64,000 nt of DNA from Kryptolebias marmoratus (taxonomy: Eukaryota; Chordata; Actinopteri; Cyprinodontiformes; Rivulidae). Both the position numbers and the translations under genes were made by a program. The notes beneath the pieces are model-generated. The model made no database searches, had not been told where the DNA came from, and worked only from the letters and a program-made list of their open reading frames with translations. Every line of letters starts with the position of its first letter. Position 1 is the stretch's first letter. This document shows positions 1-16,360 of this stretch, piece after piece. The DNA lies in contig NC_051430.1 of the NCBI RefSeq assembly GCF_001649575.2, positions 19,402,296 to 19,466,295 on the forward strand. Reading direction: 5' to 3'.

Positions 1-517
1 GTAGTGTGATCAAAGATAAACCGGTTCCTTTTATTCTAATGTTTGGAAAAACAAATAAATTAGATTACCTTCGAGCTCTTTTGAGACCCTGTTAATATCT
101 GGATTTCACAGCTTTTAGGAAAAATACAACAATCGTGGTCATTTCTTTTGGAAAGAAGGGAAAGTCGTGAATTCAAACATCAGCTACATCCTGATTTCTC
201 TGAACAGCAGCACATAAATCAACTGTGAATTTAAATCTGAGCTGCAGCTGCTTGGAAATAAGAATTTATCAAGTAAACACTAAATACAAAGACAACAAGT
301 CAACAAGTCTTCTGTCAACATGCTTTGAAGGGAAAAAATAAAAATCTGGTGAAAAGATTTCTCTGTATAGTTTGTTTATAGCTTAAGCTACTTATAACTA
401 CAGAAAAATCATAATTTTCATAAGCTTTCTTACATAAAAACATTTCTCATCTAATCTGAAAAGAAAACCTAAATTATAAAAAGATAAAAGTGTTAAAGTT
501 TCTCATTGAAGGGATAC

Positions 518-1991
518 AGCAGAGAGCTTTAGCAAGGGATCCCGCCAGCAGAGTGTCGGTCGAGTTTCCCGTCACTTCAGCTGTAAGAACACGAGACAAA
601 GGGATCCATTACTGTTAGTCTCAATGTGTACCTGAAAATAACAAATTCAATTCCATAATAACAAATGCTTTATTTCTGACAGAAAGCTGAGGAAGCTCCT
701 CGCATTTCGATAGACTCCTACATTTATATTTCACCTACTTTTTGACATAATGCTCTTGATCTCTTCAGCAATAATGTTGTTAGCGACGGACAGGAGTTCG
801 TATTTTCCATCCTTGCTGGAGGCTACGTCACCACCGCCATCCCCAGCTTTCAAACTCTTTGTGGGATACAGGAAGTGGCTGAGCGGAAGAGACGGGAACG
901 TCAGCAAACACAGGAGCCAAACGTCAACACTTCGTTAACTGGGAGCAAAAACTGGATGAAGAAATACTCACATCCACACTAAAGCAAATGTACAACTAGT
1001 ATTGATAAAAATTTTATTCTATAAGTAATGTCATGTTATAATACATCACTCCTGCGAGCCTGAGTGGAACATGTGCGCTAACAGAACTTTTTTCATGTGT
1101 AAAGTTACACAAAGACCAGGAAAGTTACCTGACTTGACAGTGGCTAGCAATGACAGCCAGCTTGTTTGTCCTGTTCATGGCTGTGTGAGCGTTTCCCATC
1201 ACCATGACTGCATCCATACACTTGGACAAAGTAAACTTGACAAAGAAAATATGGGAGATAATGTTCAGATACGTGGAAAAATGTTAGTCTAATATAACAC
1301 ATAAAGAATATGGTGAAACCTATAAGGTACTTTCCTATTCATTATTCTATTCACCCAATTTATTTATTTATTTTGCCAAATTAGTTTCACCACATTTAGT
1401 AATATATAATTATAGCTAATAATAAACAACATTGGTGGTATTCTTGTAAATTAAGAGATGTTACATTTAAAACTATTACAGAATAAAGCCAATTCTAATT
1501 TTATCAAATGGTCTTTTTACTAAAACTACAACAAAACTGACCCTAATGTTTACTCATTTGCAAAACTGACTTTTCTGATGTTACTTCTTGAAACTTAAAT
1601 CACATTATTTCTCATGCTAAATATTTTGTTTTAAATATTAAAATGAATAATTCTAAAAATGCCTTATTCTTACTATGTCAGTAAGCCGTAATTGTGCACT
1701 GTTGTTTAAAAACAGCTGCGTATCCTTTCCATTACTATTTGAAGTGATTTTATTCTTTACTTTAAGTAATAAGTAATAAAAGTATTACCTCCGGCTCGCG
1801 CTGAGCTTGTTGACCCCACCATATAGGATTTACATCCACCACAATGACCAGGAGATTAGTTTCCTCCTCTGCAGAAAATATTGTTAATATAAATTGTTTA
1901 TTGGAGCACATCTCTAACGCTAAAACAATTTAAGATGTAATGCAAGCAAAAATAACGTGAGCCAAACTAAACAGAACATACCTGATGCCAT
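518..1991 (-). CDS. gtf2h3: TFIIH core subunit p34, 5' part (partial)
   Basis: Encodes the N-terminal part of the p34 (Tfb4-type) subunit of the TFIIH core, which acts with p44 in transcription initiation and nucleotide excision repair. Five minus-strand coding exons join in phase: 1982-1991 (ATG, codes MAS plus one base), 1789-1868, 1129-1235, 739-878 and 518-580; together 133 codons plus one base. The translation shows the von Willebrand A-like opening [13 protein letters not shown], then [38 protein letters not shown] and [13 protein letters not shown], all close to vertebrate GTF2H3. Every exon is bounded by AG...GT. Bases 1-517 hold no further exon that I can see, so the zinc-finger C-terminus lies beyond the left edge. 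The first coding exon is only 10 bases, which makes automated start prediction error-prone. The ATG at 1991 gives the expected short N-terminus before the vWA strand. Confidence 0.93.
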
Positions 1992-2260
1992 CACAAGAAG
2001 TTACTTAATCCAAACAAGGAAAACCAACAAAATGTTGCTGTTGTTCCGGATTTAACTAGTGATAAGATCCATTTCTAAAATACAGAAAACTGTTTCCACA
2101 CCGCTGACAATATGTAATCCAAATAAAGCTACCGTATTTAAAGATTAAATATACACTTCATTGTTTCCTCCACATCTGTGGTACTGAATTGTTTATGCGT
2201 CGCTTATTGACGACGTCACCACCTCGCGACGTAAAAAAAAAATTTAATGCTACGTCACAA
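1992..2260 (-). promoter_or_regulatory. putative gtf2h3 promoter
   Basis: The 270 bases upstream of the gtf2h3 start contain an ETS-like TTCCGG core at 2044-2049 and two CRE-type ACGTCA elements, at 2213-2218 and 2252-2257, the first within a small CpG cluster (2198-2232). ETS plus CRE sites are typical of housekeeping promoters. The transcription start site is inferred only. Confidence 0.4.
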
Positions 2261-3447
2261 AACACCTGGCCTACTGCTGCCACCTAGCGTCTAGTTTGCA
2301 ACATTGCATCAACAACTTCTAATTCATTTAGAACCATTTCATTTAATTTCATTTTATTTAAAACCAAAGCCTGCACAAAATAATAAAAAATACTTAAAAC
2401 GATAACAAACAAATAAAAACACCTGAATATCTACAGCATAAGAACGTTTCTCTGAAAAAAATCACTTTAAGGCTGTTTATGCAGGTATAAACCTTTTTTT
2501 AACCTCACCATTCAAAACAGAACTGACATGAACACAAGTATTATAAAAATATAATCCAAAATAGCAAAGACAAAAATATATTATACATATTTTGGGTCAA
2601 ATTATAGTCAACCTTTTGCTGTAGCAGGTACAAAATATGTTTTCCTCAATATTCATTTAAGCATATTACAACTTTATCCATGGTAGTAGTAGTAATGATA
2701 ATAACAATAATAATCATAATAATAACAGGTAGAAAACAAAATAAAAAATCTCTCTAAGAAAAGAAAGTCACATTTAAAGTCAATTTTAACCAAACAAACC
2801 GATTTATAATTCCTTCACACAAATCCTCTTAAATTAAATTCCATTCCATTTATTTAAGACATTGTAAAAGCTCTTCAAAATAAACCAATAAATTCAAGTG
2901 ACAAACACATGTAAAATTAGAAAATTTTAATAAACCTCCCATGATTATAAAACAAGTTTCATATAATAAAATAATAATTAAAAACTAACACAGAAAGACA
3001 AAATTCTTAGCTTGGTTGATTTTCTCTTGTTAGCAGTACACTGGTAACAACGATGACCTCTGACTGATTTATGTTTGCACTTAGAAGCTTTTTTCACTCA
3101 GTCGGTGGTATATTTTGCTTCTCTTTTGTGTTCAAATGTTTTTTTTAGTTTCCTGAAATATTTATTGAAATTAAAAATTGTTAAATTTAGCTGCAAAACA
3201 GTCACAGTTTCTCCAGGTGTGCAATTTAAGACAAAAAACTCATACAGACATTCTGCGACACATGGAAAAAAAAATTCACTTTGACCTTTTTGTCCTGAAG
3301 TAATTTTTTCTCTTTAATCACTTTTTGCCCTCCTAACTCATGGAATGACTCCTGTTCTGTTTGTCTACATCTTATGAAATGAGATGAATGTTTCTTACTA
3401 AAAGACAAACATTTGATTGTTTAACCAAAAAATCCTTTATCATCATC
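2261..3447. other. intergenic, AT-rich
   Basis: No gene is visible between the gtf2h3 promoter and the rfesd stop codon. The stretch is AT-rich and contains an imperfect trinucleotide (ATA/GTA-type) microsatellite at about 2682-2726. The part nearest rfesd (about 3140-3447) is probably its 3' UTR. Confidence 0.6.
3161..3166 (-). terminator. candidate rfesd polyadenylation signal
   Basis: Plus-strand TTTATT reads AATAAA on the minus strand, about 280 bases past the rfesd stop codon. No transcript evidence is available. Confidence 0.4.
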
Positions 3448-4298
3448 TCACAACTTCCTGGATTTGGGTTTTGACTGGACGTTAACTGAAACGGTCCTGT
3501 ATTTCTCAGTCTGGTAGACGTCCGACTCAGTGGGTTCGCTGGAATCATTCAGTGTTATGAACACTTCTCCATTGATTTCAGTGACTTTATGTATCCTTTG
3601 TTTGACACCTTTGGAGCACCACCGAGTCCTCAGCGGTCTGACTGTAGGATTCTCCACAGCTTGGTAAAGTCCTTCTCCTTCTGCTAGTGTGATCTTGTAT
3701 TTGTGCCACGGACACACAATGCACAGCCGTCCATTAAACTCCTAACAGAAACAGTGTTTAGTTTGAAGAAGGTGTGTAAAACAATGTGATGCTACAGTAA
3801 CAGCTTCAATGGTAGCCTTATAGAAAAATATACAATTCACTGGCTTTTTAACACACAAAGAACTTGAAGAAGAGATTATAAATTCATAGTAAACTTGAGA
3901 ACAGCTAATAGTACCTGATATATTTTACTAGACTTAGATAAAACTCACCTCAATGTCTCCATCCTGCAATGCGCCACCAGAATCTGTCAGTGGAAAAATA
4001 AATGAAATGACATTTTTACACAGAAGTATTTCATATATCTAGGATCTACTGCTGAAAACATACGTCACACTCATAGCTTACGGTAACAGCGCATGTCCAT
4101 CCCATAAAGCTGCCCCTGATGGTACAGGACCAGCACATCTCTGCAGCCGTTCACAAGCTTGGTTACCCGCCGGGCTCTGACGATGTCCTCCTTCATCCCA
4201 ATGAAGTGCAAAGTAGGAGGAGATGAGGAGGAAGAGGAGGAGGAGGAGGAGGGAGAGGACGTCTGGGATGCCTCCTCGTCTGTGGACATGCTGACCAT
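3448..4298 (-). CDS. rfesd: Rieske [2Fe-2S] domain-containing protein (RFESD)
   Basis: A small soluble Rieske-type iron-sulfur protein; in vertebrates its physiological electron partner is not well defined. Three exons: 4082-4298, 3949-3983 (only 35 bases) and 3448-3741, joined in phase to give 181 aa. Both cluster-binding boxes are complete once spliced: C-Y-H, whose His codon is split across the first intron, followed by SGG, and CPWHKYKI in exon 3. Downstream RWCSKGVKQRIHKV and a C-terminal ITLND strand also match RFESD. The start is secured by an in-frame TGA two codons before ATG 4298. The N-terminus has an acidic stretch and a run of about ten serines (roughly residues 16-26) encoded by a GAG/AGG-type repeat, which is probably disordered. 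A possible 5' UTR splice acceptor lies just upstream, with the exon starting at 4315. No signal peptide or membrane segment is seen. Confidence 0.93.
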
Positions 4299-5880
4299 TT
4301 CTCAGAGGTGACTTCCTGTTAATAATTTCAATGATTTTATAAGAAAAGTTTACTTTTTGAATGTTAACTGATGTTGCGTTTGTTCGCTTCTTGCTCATTT
4401 TCTGCAGTTTTCTTGTTAATAGGTTTCCTCTAAATTTGCATGGCAAAATTACAGTGAAAATAAATACAATAAAAATATACAATTACTTAATTTACTAGAA
4501 GAAAAAGGCTGATAGAGGTCTGTGTTATGAGACATAAAGCATTTTACTTTAAAGATGTTTAGGTATAAAAACTGGACTGAAAATTCGTTTAGAAAAACGG
4601 GAAATGTACAAATAAATAACCTTTAAAGAGTCAGTCTGCGACTTTAACTTAAGGCATTTACAACATCTGTCTCCTTCAAGGGACATAAAATTAGGTTAAA
4701 TTTTCAGTAACCTGCAAATACAATTCTCAGTTTTCTCCTTAAAACCTCTACAAGAGCCTTGATGCTTCATAAAACCATCAAATACATCTACTTTTTAAAC
4801 AGTTTAGTTTCTTTTCACTTGTTTTAAATCCTGCTGTTAGCTAGATGGTTGTCATGGCAGCAGGCCTCTGGAAAACGCTCCAATAATCTAACTAAAATTA
4901 CACAAACAGGCGCACAGGCACGCACACACACACAGATATAACATACTTGGGCCTCCTTTTCTTTTACAAGCACGCTTCCTAAATAACTTGGTCATGTATA
5001 AAAAGCTGAAATGTAAACTACACCTCGAAGTTGAGACAAATCCATTAAACAAAACAGATTCAGGAAGTAGAGCTTGTGTTGTGTGTTACATTCAATTCAT
5101 TCCGTGGTGAAACACGAAACGGACCAAAGATGCTTAACTTGTTATTGTCAACGAACGTAATTTTAGATAAATTCGTGTCGTAATGTCAATAGCTTAAAAT
5201 ATATTAATGAATAATGTTGAACTATTAACTATTAGCTAAAGGAAAAAGCTAAATTTATGTAATAATAAGTGACATACAAAAGCAGACCACTAACATAAAT
5301 ATATGTATGTATCATATTATGATTATATGACTGGTACTAAAGAATTAAAACTATTTTTTTCTTTCTTGAACAAAGGTGTAAACCAAGTTTATATTACAGA
5401 GTGTGGGACCCAAATAGAGCTGATATGTTTTTTTCATGTTGAATTTTTCTGTTTTCTTTTTAAATTGTATTTATTCTTTTAATGTTTTATACTTTATAGC
5501 TGTTTAATGTTGCATTTGGACATTTTGTTTGACTAAACTGTAAAGCTCTTTGGTCAACATTGGTTGTTTAAAATATGCTGTAGAAATAAAATAGACATTT
5601 GCTATTGTTGCTGCACAGCTCAGATTATACAGAAGGTCTATTCAAGTATGTCTACTCTGTAAAAAATAAACAGAACAAAATACAAAAGTACAAAATACTC
5701 TTTAATTATAACTGTAGTCTTTTTTGCTTTCCGTTCAGTTTGATATTTAAGCCAGTGGGGTGGCTGGTTTAGCCTGAGGAAGCTTCTTACTGGTGGGCAT
5801 TAAGCCTTAGACGGATTATCTCTCACTATAAAGCTGAAGTGGGTTATATTTTGACCGGTCGTCCCACAGAAATTCAGCCT
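4299..5880. other. region between rfesd and kif24
   Basis: This head-to-head spacer holds the presumed rfesd 5' UTR and promoter. No coding exon is visible. It contains a short CA repeat (about 4921-4935) and one X-box-like site at 4848-4861. The rest is AT-rich single-copy-looking sequence. Confidence 0.5.
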
Positions 5881-6036
5881 TTGTTACTTAATAAGTTTTA
5901 TTTTTGAGCCGCAGCAGAGGAAAGGGAAGTGCTGTTTGCGTTGTCATGGAAACCCATCCCGTATACGGAAACGGGCCGACAACTTTGCCTTTTTTGCCGG
6001 TTAAAGGTTCCGTTCTCCCATCTATTTTTGCTTAGC
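5881..6036 (+). promoter_or_regulatory. putative kif24 promoter and 5' UTR exon
   Basis: A compact GC-richer block contains an RFX X-box (5940-5953) and ends in a strong splice donor, AGC|GTAAGT at 6036/6037. This could join the acceptor at 6800 (TTGCCTTCAG), placing a non-coding exon here and the kif24 ATG in the next one. The donor and acceptor are seen in the sequence; their use in transcripts is inferred. Confidence 0.45.
5940..5953 (+). promoter_or_regulatory. RFX X-box motif
   Basis: GTTGTCATGGAAAC fits the degenerate X-box consensus RYYNYYATRRNRAC at every position. RFX factors use this element to control ciliary and centriolar genes, and KIF24 is a centriolar kinesin that restrains ciliogenesis. 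Placement about 900 bases upstream of the ATG, next to a likely 5' UTR exon, fits a promoter element. Confidence 0.5.
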
Positions 6037-6800
6037 GTAAGTGTTGATTTACTTTTTTTTTTTTACATTCTAAAGAAACTTAATGCTTTACACTTAGCCA
6101 ATTCATGCAAAAATATTTTTTAAAAGTTGCTAGCAAAAGAGACAAAAGTACATAGTTTGCACAAAGGATTTGTGCGCTTTATATCCAACAAATATATATA
6201 TATATAAATTAAAATTAGTAGGTGTTAATTTATTCTCTAAGTCCAAGAATTTAGGTTGGCTAAGATGATATTCCAACATAGACATTTTGTTCAGACTGGG
6301 AAGCACAACAAATGAAGTTATGACTGAAACTGTGCCTCAGCCTGGGGGAAAGGATTGCTCTGAGTATCACAGTATTGCCATCTGGCAGAACTGCTGTGGG
6401 ACAGTCTACAGCAGAAGTGGACAGTTGCTTGGCTGTGTTTGCTATATTTATCATATTTGCCACAGTGGACAACCCTTACATGACTGCACTTCGCTGCCCT
6501 GTCTCCATCTTGCACTAGTGTCGGATTTCACCATCGTACTGGTATCCTCTGCTTTGCGTACCATCAACAGAGTTGACACAAGGAGCAGCCGTTGGCCACA
6601 GTCCTCTGGCAGATATCAACAGACAGGACGCTGTCTTGTGTTGTTACTGGAGTAGCTTGCAGTGTGTACCTATTCTGAGATGTTTTCAGTGTAAGTTTAG
6701 CTCTGTACTACAGCTGTACATTTTGTTTCTGTGTGTGTGTGTTTTCTTTTTTATGAGCTACTGATGGACAAGTTAAACCAACATGTCTGCTTGCCTTCAG
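6037..6800 (+). other. putative first intron of kif24
   Basis: Between the candidate 5' UTR donor and the acceptor at 6800. It has a short TA repeat near 6190-6208 and a stretch at 6262-6650 that is open in more than one frame but matches no family I recognise. It shows no acceptor/donor structure that would make it a coding exon. Confidence 0.4.
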
Positions 6801-6846
6801 GTTGCTGGGCTGAAGATCAAAACGGCGAGAAAAGACAGTGGACGAA

Positions 6847-13442
<6,596 letters not shown>

Positions 13443-14819
13443 ATCAAATATGTTTACAGAAAATTATACATATTGATTTTAGTTTTTAAGAACATATTTT
13501 TAGGTTTATCTGACAATTTATTTAAACTATTGTAAAACAATGTTTGCTCTTTAGAAACAAAGTATTTGTTGGAATTATTTTGGTAACTTCTTATCACAGT
13601 CTTATTCAGTCATCTTAATTGTTTTTTTATTGTTTTTTTCTGGTCTATGTTTTGCTTTGTTCAATAAAATGGCAATTTTTTAAAAGAAGGGAAACCACCT
13701 AAGTCTCATTTTAAAAGATAATCTTGGTATTTGACTCAGTCTGGTTTGGTTTGAGTGTTTTTGTGATTTTATCCAGACTGGATAAACCTGCCCAGCCCAT
13801 AGCTAAGGAAAGATACACCTAATACTTACAGAGATGTTTACTTAGCAAGTTTTCAGTGTGGCACCTAAGAGATTTAGACCTTTTTTTTTAAAGTTGGATA
13901 TTTGTGAGGTCATTTTTAGATTTAAGTGGAATTTCTATGATGATGTAACTATTTGAAACATGACTGCAATGGTTTACATTTGAATTAAAATTGCTTCATG
14001 AAGTGTTGTAAAATATTTTATCAATTTTTTATTACATTTTCTATGTTAATCACCATACAAGAAGTAAATTATAAATGTCCTCAAATACGGTTGCTCTTTT
14101 GCTAGACAGAAAACATAATCAATTTAATTTTAATCTAAGTTTACTTCAAGAATTAGATCATTAAAGGAGGGTTAGAGTTTATAGATTTGATCAGTGAGCT
14201 GTAACCATACTTTATAGTTTGTTGTTCTTCAGCTAAAAGGGACCTCATTTATGCTTACTGGAAGATGCTTGTTTTTAGTGCATAGAGTTCATATTTACAA
14301 ATGGAAAAGGCATGTAGAGTTTTGCTCATTTGGAGGCTGTGACCCCATTGTGCCACTCTAACTGCAGATAAGCTTTCCAGTAACTGTAGATCTTTCCTGC
14401 AGCATCATGTTTCAGGAATTTCAGCTCATACGTGTACAGACAACTCTGAGATACTAGTGTTTCCTTACACAAACTGCTCACTTAATGTTCTTCAAATGCA
14501 ACTCATTTGAACTTAAGTCAGATTTAGACTTTGCATTTCCTAAACATTAACTTAACTCACATGCACCTATTCTTTGAAAGCAACTTGTGTGTTAGTTGTT
14601 GGTACTGTCAGGCCACATGAGCCACCTTTTATTGAAAATTTCAACCACAACTGTTTTGATATTTTCCTAGATTTAGGTATGTATTGAGTAGTAGTTAATT
14701 AAGTTTGAGTATTGTATATAAAAACGTTGATGTATAAAAGTATAAGTAAAAAAAGCTTCACAGACTGCCAGCTCTGTTTAGAACTAGCCCACCTGTTGTC
14801 TAGCGATGTGGAAGGAGGC
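13443..14819 (+). other. kif24 3' UTR and spacer to ubap2
   Basis: AT-rich sequence after the kif24 stop, probably 3' UTR to about 13690 and then spacer. No further exon or RNA gene is recognised. Confidence 0.6.
13663..13668 (+). terminator. kif24 polyadenylation signal
   Basis: AATAAA lies about 220 bases after the kif24 stop, preceded by T-rich sequence. It is the first canonical signal downstream. Confidence 0.65.
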
Positions 14820-14984
14820 GAGCACGCCGCCCTCACACGGGTACGCGCACGTCATGACCACGTGACCTGCTCGACGATCGTTGATTGGCAGGATTCGCTT
14901 CACTACGTTTAACAACGGCGCGGGGGTCACGTGACAGTAACTGCTGCTGCTGCTGCCTGCTGGCTGAGCGAAGCGTGTTAGCAG
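14820..14984 (+). promoter_or_regulatory. ubap2 promoter and non-coding first exon
   Basis: A sudden CpG-rich block contains two CACGTG E-boxes (14859-14864, and 14928-14933 inside the 10-base palindrome GTCACGTGAC) flanking an inverted CCAAT box (GATTGG, 14883-14888). A (CTG)n-like stretch at about 14941-14960 precedes a donor, AGCAG|GTAAAA at 14984/14985. The acceptor used is probably 16318, which opens the exon with the ubap2 ATG. The exact start site is inferred. Confidence 0.55.
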
Positions 14985-16318
14985 GTAAAAGAAGTACAAC
15001 ACGTTTTTTTAAAAATGTGGTCAGTGTTTGAAATCCGAGTCAAAAGATAAAGAGTATCGACTTGTAAATTTAGGTTTATTGCTAGGAAGTCGCCGGACCG
15101 ACTCTCGCTGTTCGCTGGTTGCCGAACTAACTCTCGAGCCGTCTTATATTGTGAACGCCGCATTATGTGGATGGGCCGTTCACATGCCAGGGCTGGTAGC
15201 AAGTAGTTGCGTAAATGTCGTGGCTTGGTTGGCTACTTGTATTTTGACAAATCTCATGTACCCCCGTTCATTTTTATTTTACTTTAAGATATGGATTTCG
15301 CCTGTTGTGACGTTTAACGAACCACGCGACTATGTGCGTTTGGGTTGTTAGCTTGCGGCTAACGTTAGCTTGTCTGTCGGTCAACACAACAAAGGAGGTT
15401 CATCGTCGGAATATCTCGACACGTTTGTTTTCTCTTCCTGCCTCGGCAAGGTTGAACGAAAACGTGAACTTTCTTTGACAGCTGAAGGAATAAGGGAAAC
15501 GGCGCTAATACATTTCCAGAGAGCTGTGTCGATTTAAAAAGGTAGAAATTTCCTGGGAATCGCACACGGACGGAACAAAGACGAGTAGTTAGCCCGGCTA
15601 CAGCTATCCGGGGCTAGGTTACCTAATCGAGCGCTAGCTTGTGTCCATCATGTCTTGTACCACCAATCAAAAATAGAAATGCTGTTCATATATCGCCCAA
15701 GTAAAGTAAATATGATAAATACTGGTTAAAAAAATCGCGAACTACCCAGTTAGGTAACGGGGACCGTGGATGTCACATATCTTAACTTTAGTTTTCTGCC
15801 AGTCTGCTTAAATTTAACCAAACATTCGTGTTACCACACTAGGCCCATCTCGTTTGGTGTACTATATTACAAATTCGTGTTACTGTTATTAATAGCTCAT
15901 TACCGTGTGTGACGTATCTCATTGGGTTTGTGCTTTCGATTTTGACTGTTTGGGATAAAGTAAGCGTGTACTCTTTAACGATCACATTTCAGTAATGACA
16001 TCCTCTCCTATGGATGGGTGGTAAAAGTATTCAAGCTCCCATAAACGCTGGTGCATACAGACGGTGTTTTTGTGAGGGGAAAGGGAGGGAGAGGTGTAAG
16101 ATGACACCCGGACAGTCCCCTCTTGGCTGGCTAAATTTAACCGGGGATGTGGGGGCGACAGTTGGGGGTTATAGTCTTACATGGTATAGAACAGTGAGTC
16201 TAAGACTGTGTACAACACTGGCGCATTCACTCAACACTGTTTTTTTATGGATACAGCCATGCAACGTGATCGTCTTCTCACTTATTGACTTGCATCTTCC
16301 TCTGTGTTTCTCTTTCAG
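14985..16318 (+). other. putative first intron of ubap2
   Basis: CpG-containing sequence falling off into AT-rich DNA. It includes the perfect palindrome GCTAACGTTAGC (15358-15369), with one more GTTAGC at 15347. No coding exon is recognised; open frames here have no family match. Confidence 0.45.
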
Positions 16319-16360
16319 ATTTTTCTATTTTGTACATACATTGTTTTGTATATACTGTAT

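Noticed and set aside
6287..6655. Open frame of 122 codons upstream of kif24, overlapping minus-strand open frames
   Set aside because: It starts at TTG rather than ATG, matches no family I know and lies inside the likely kif24 intron 1. Open frames on both strands suggest low stop density by chance.
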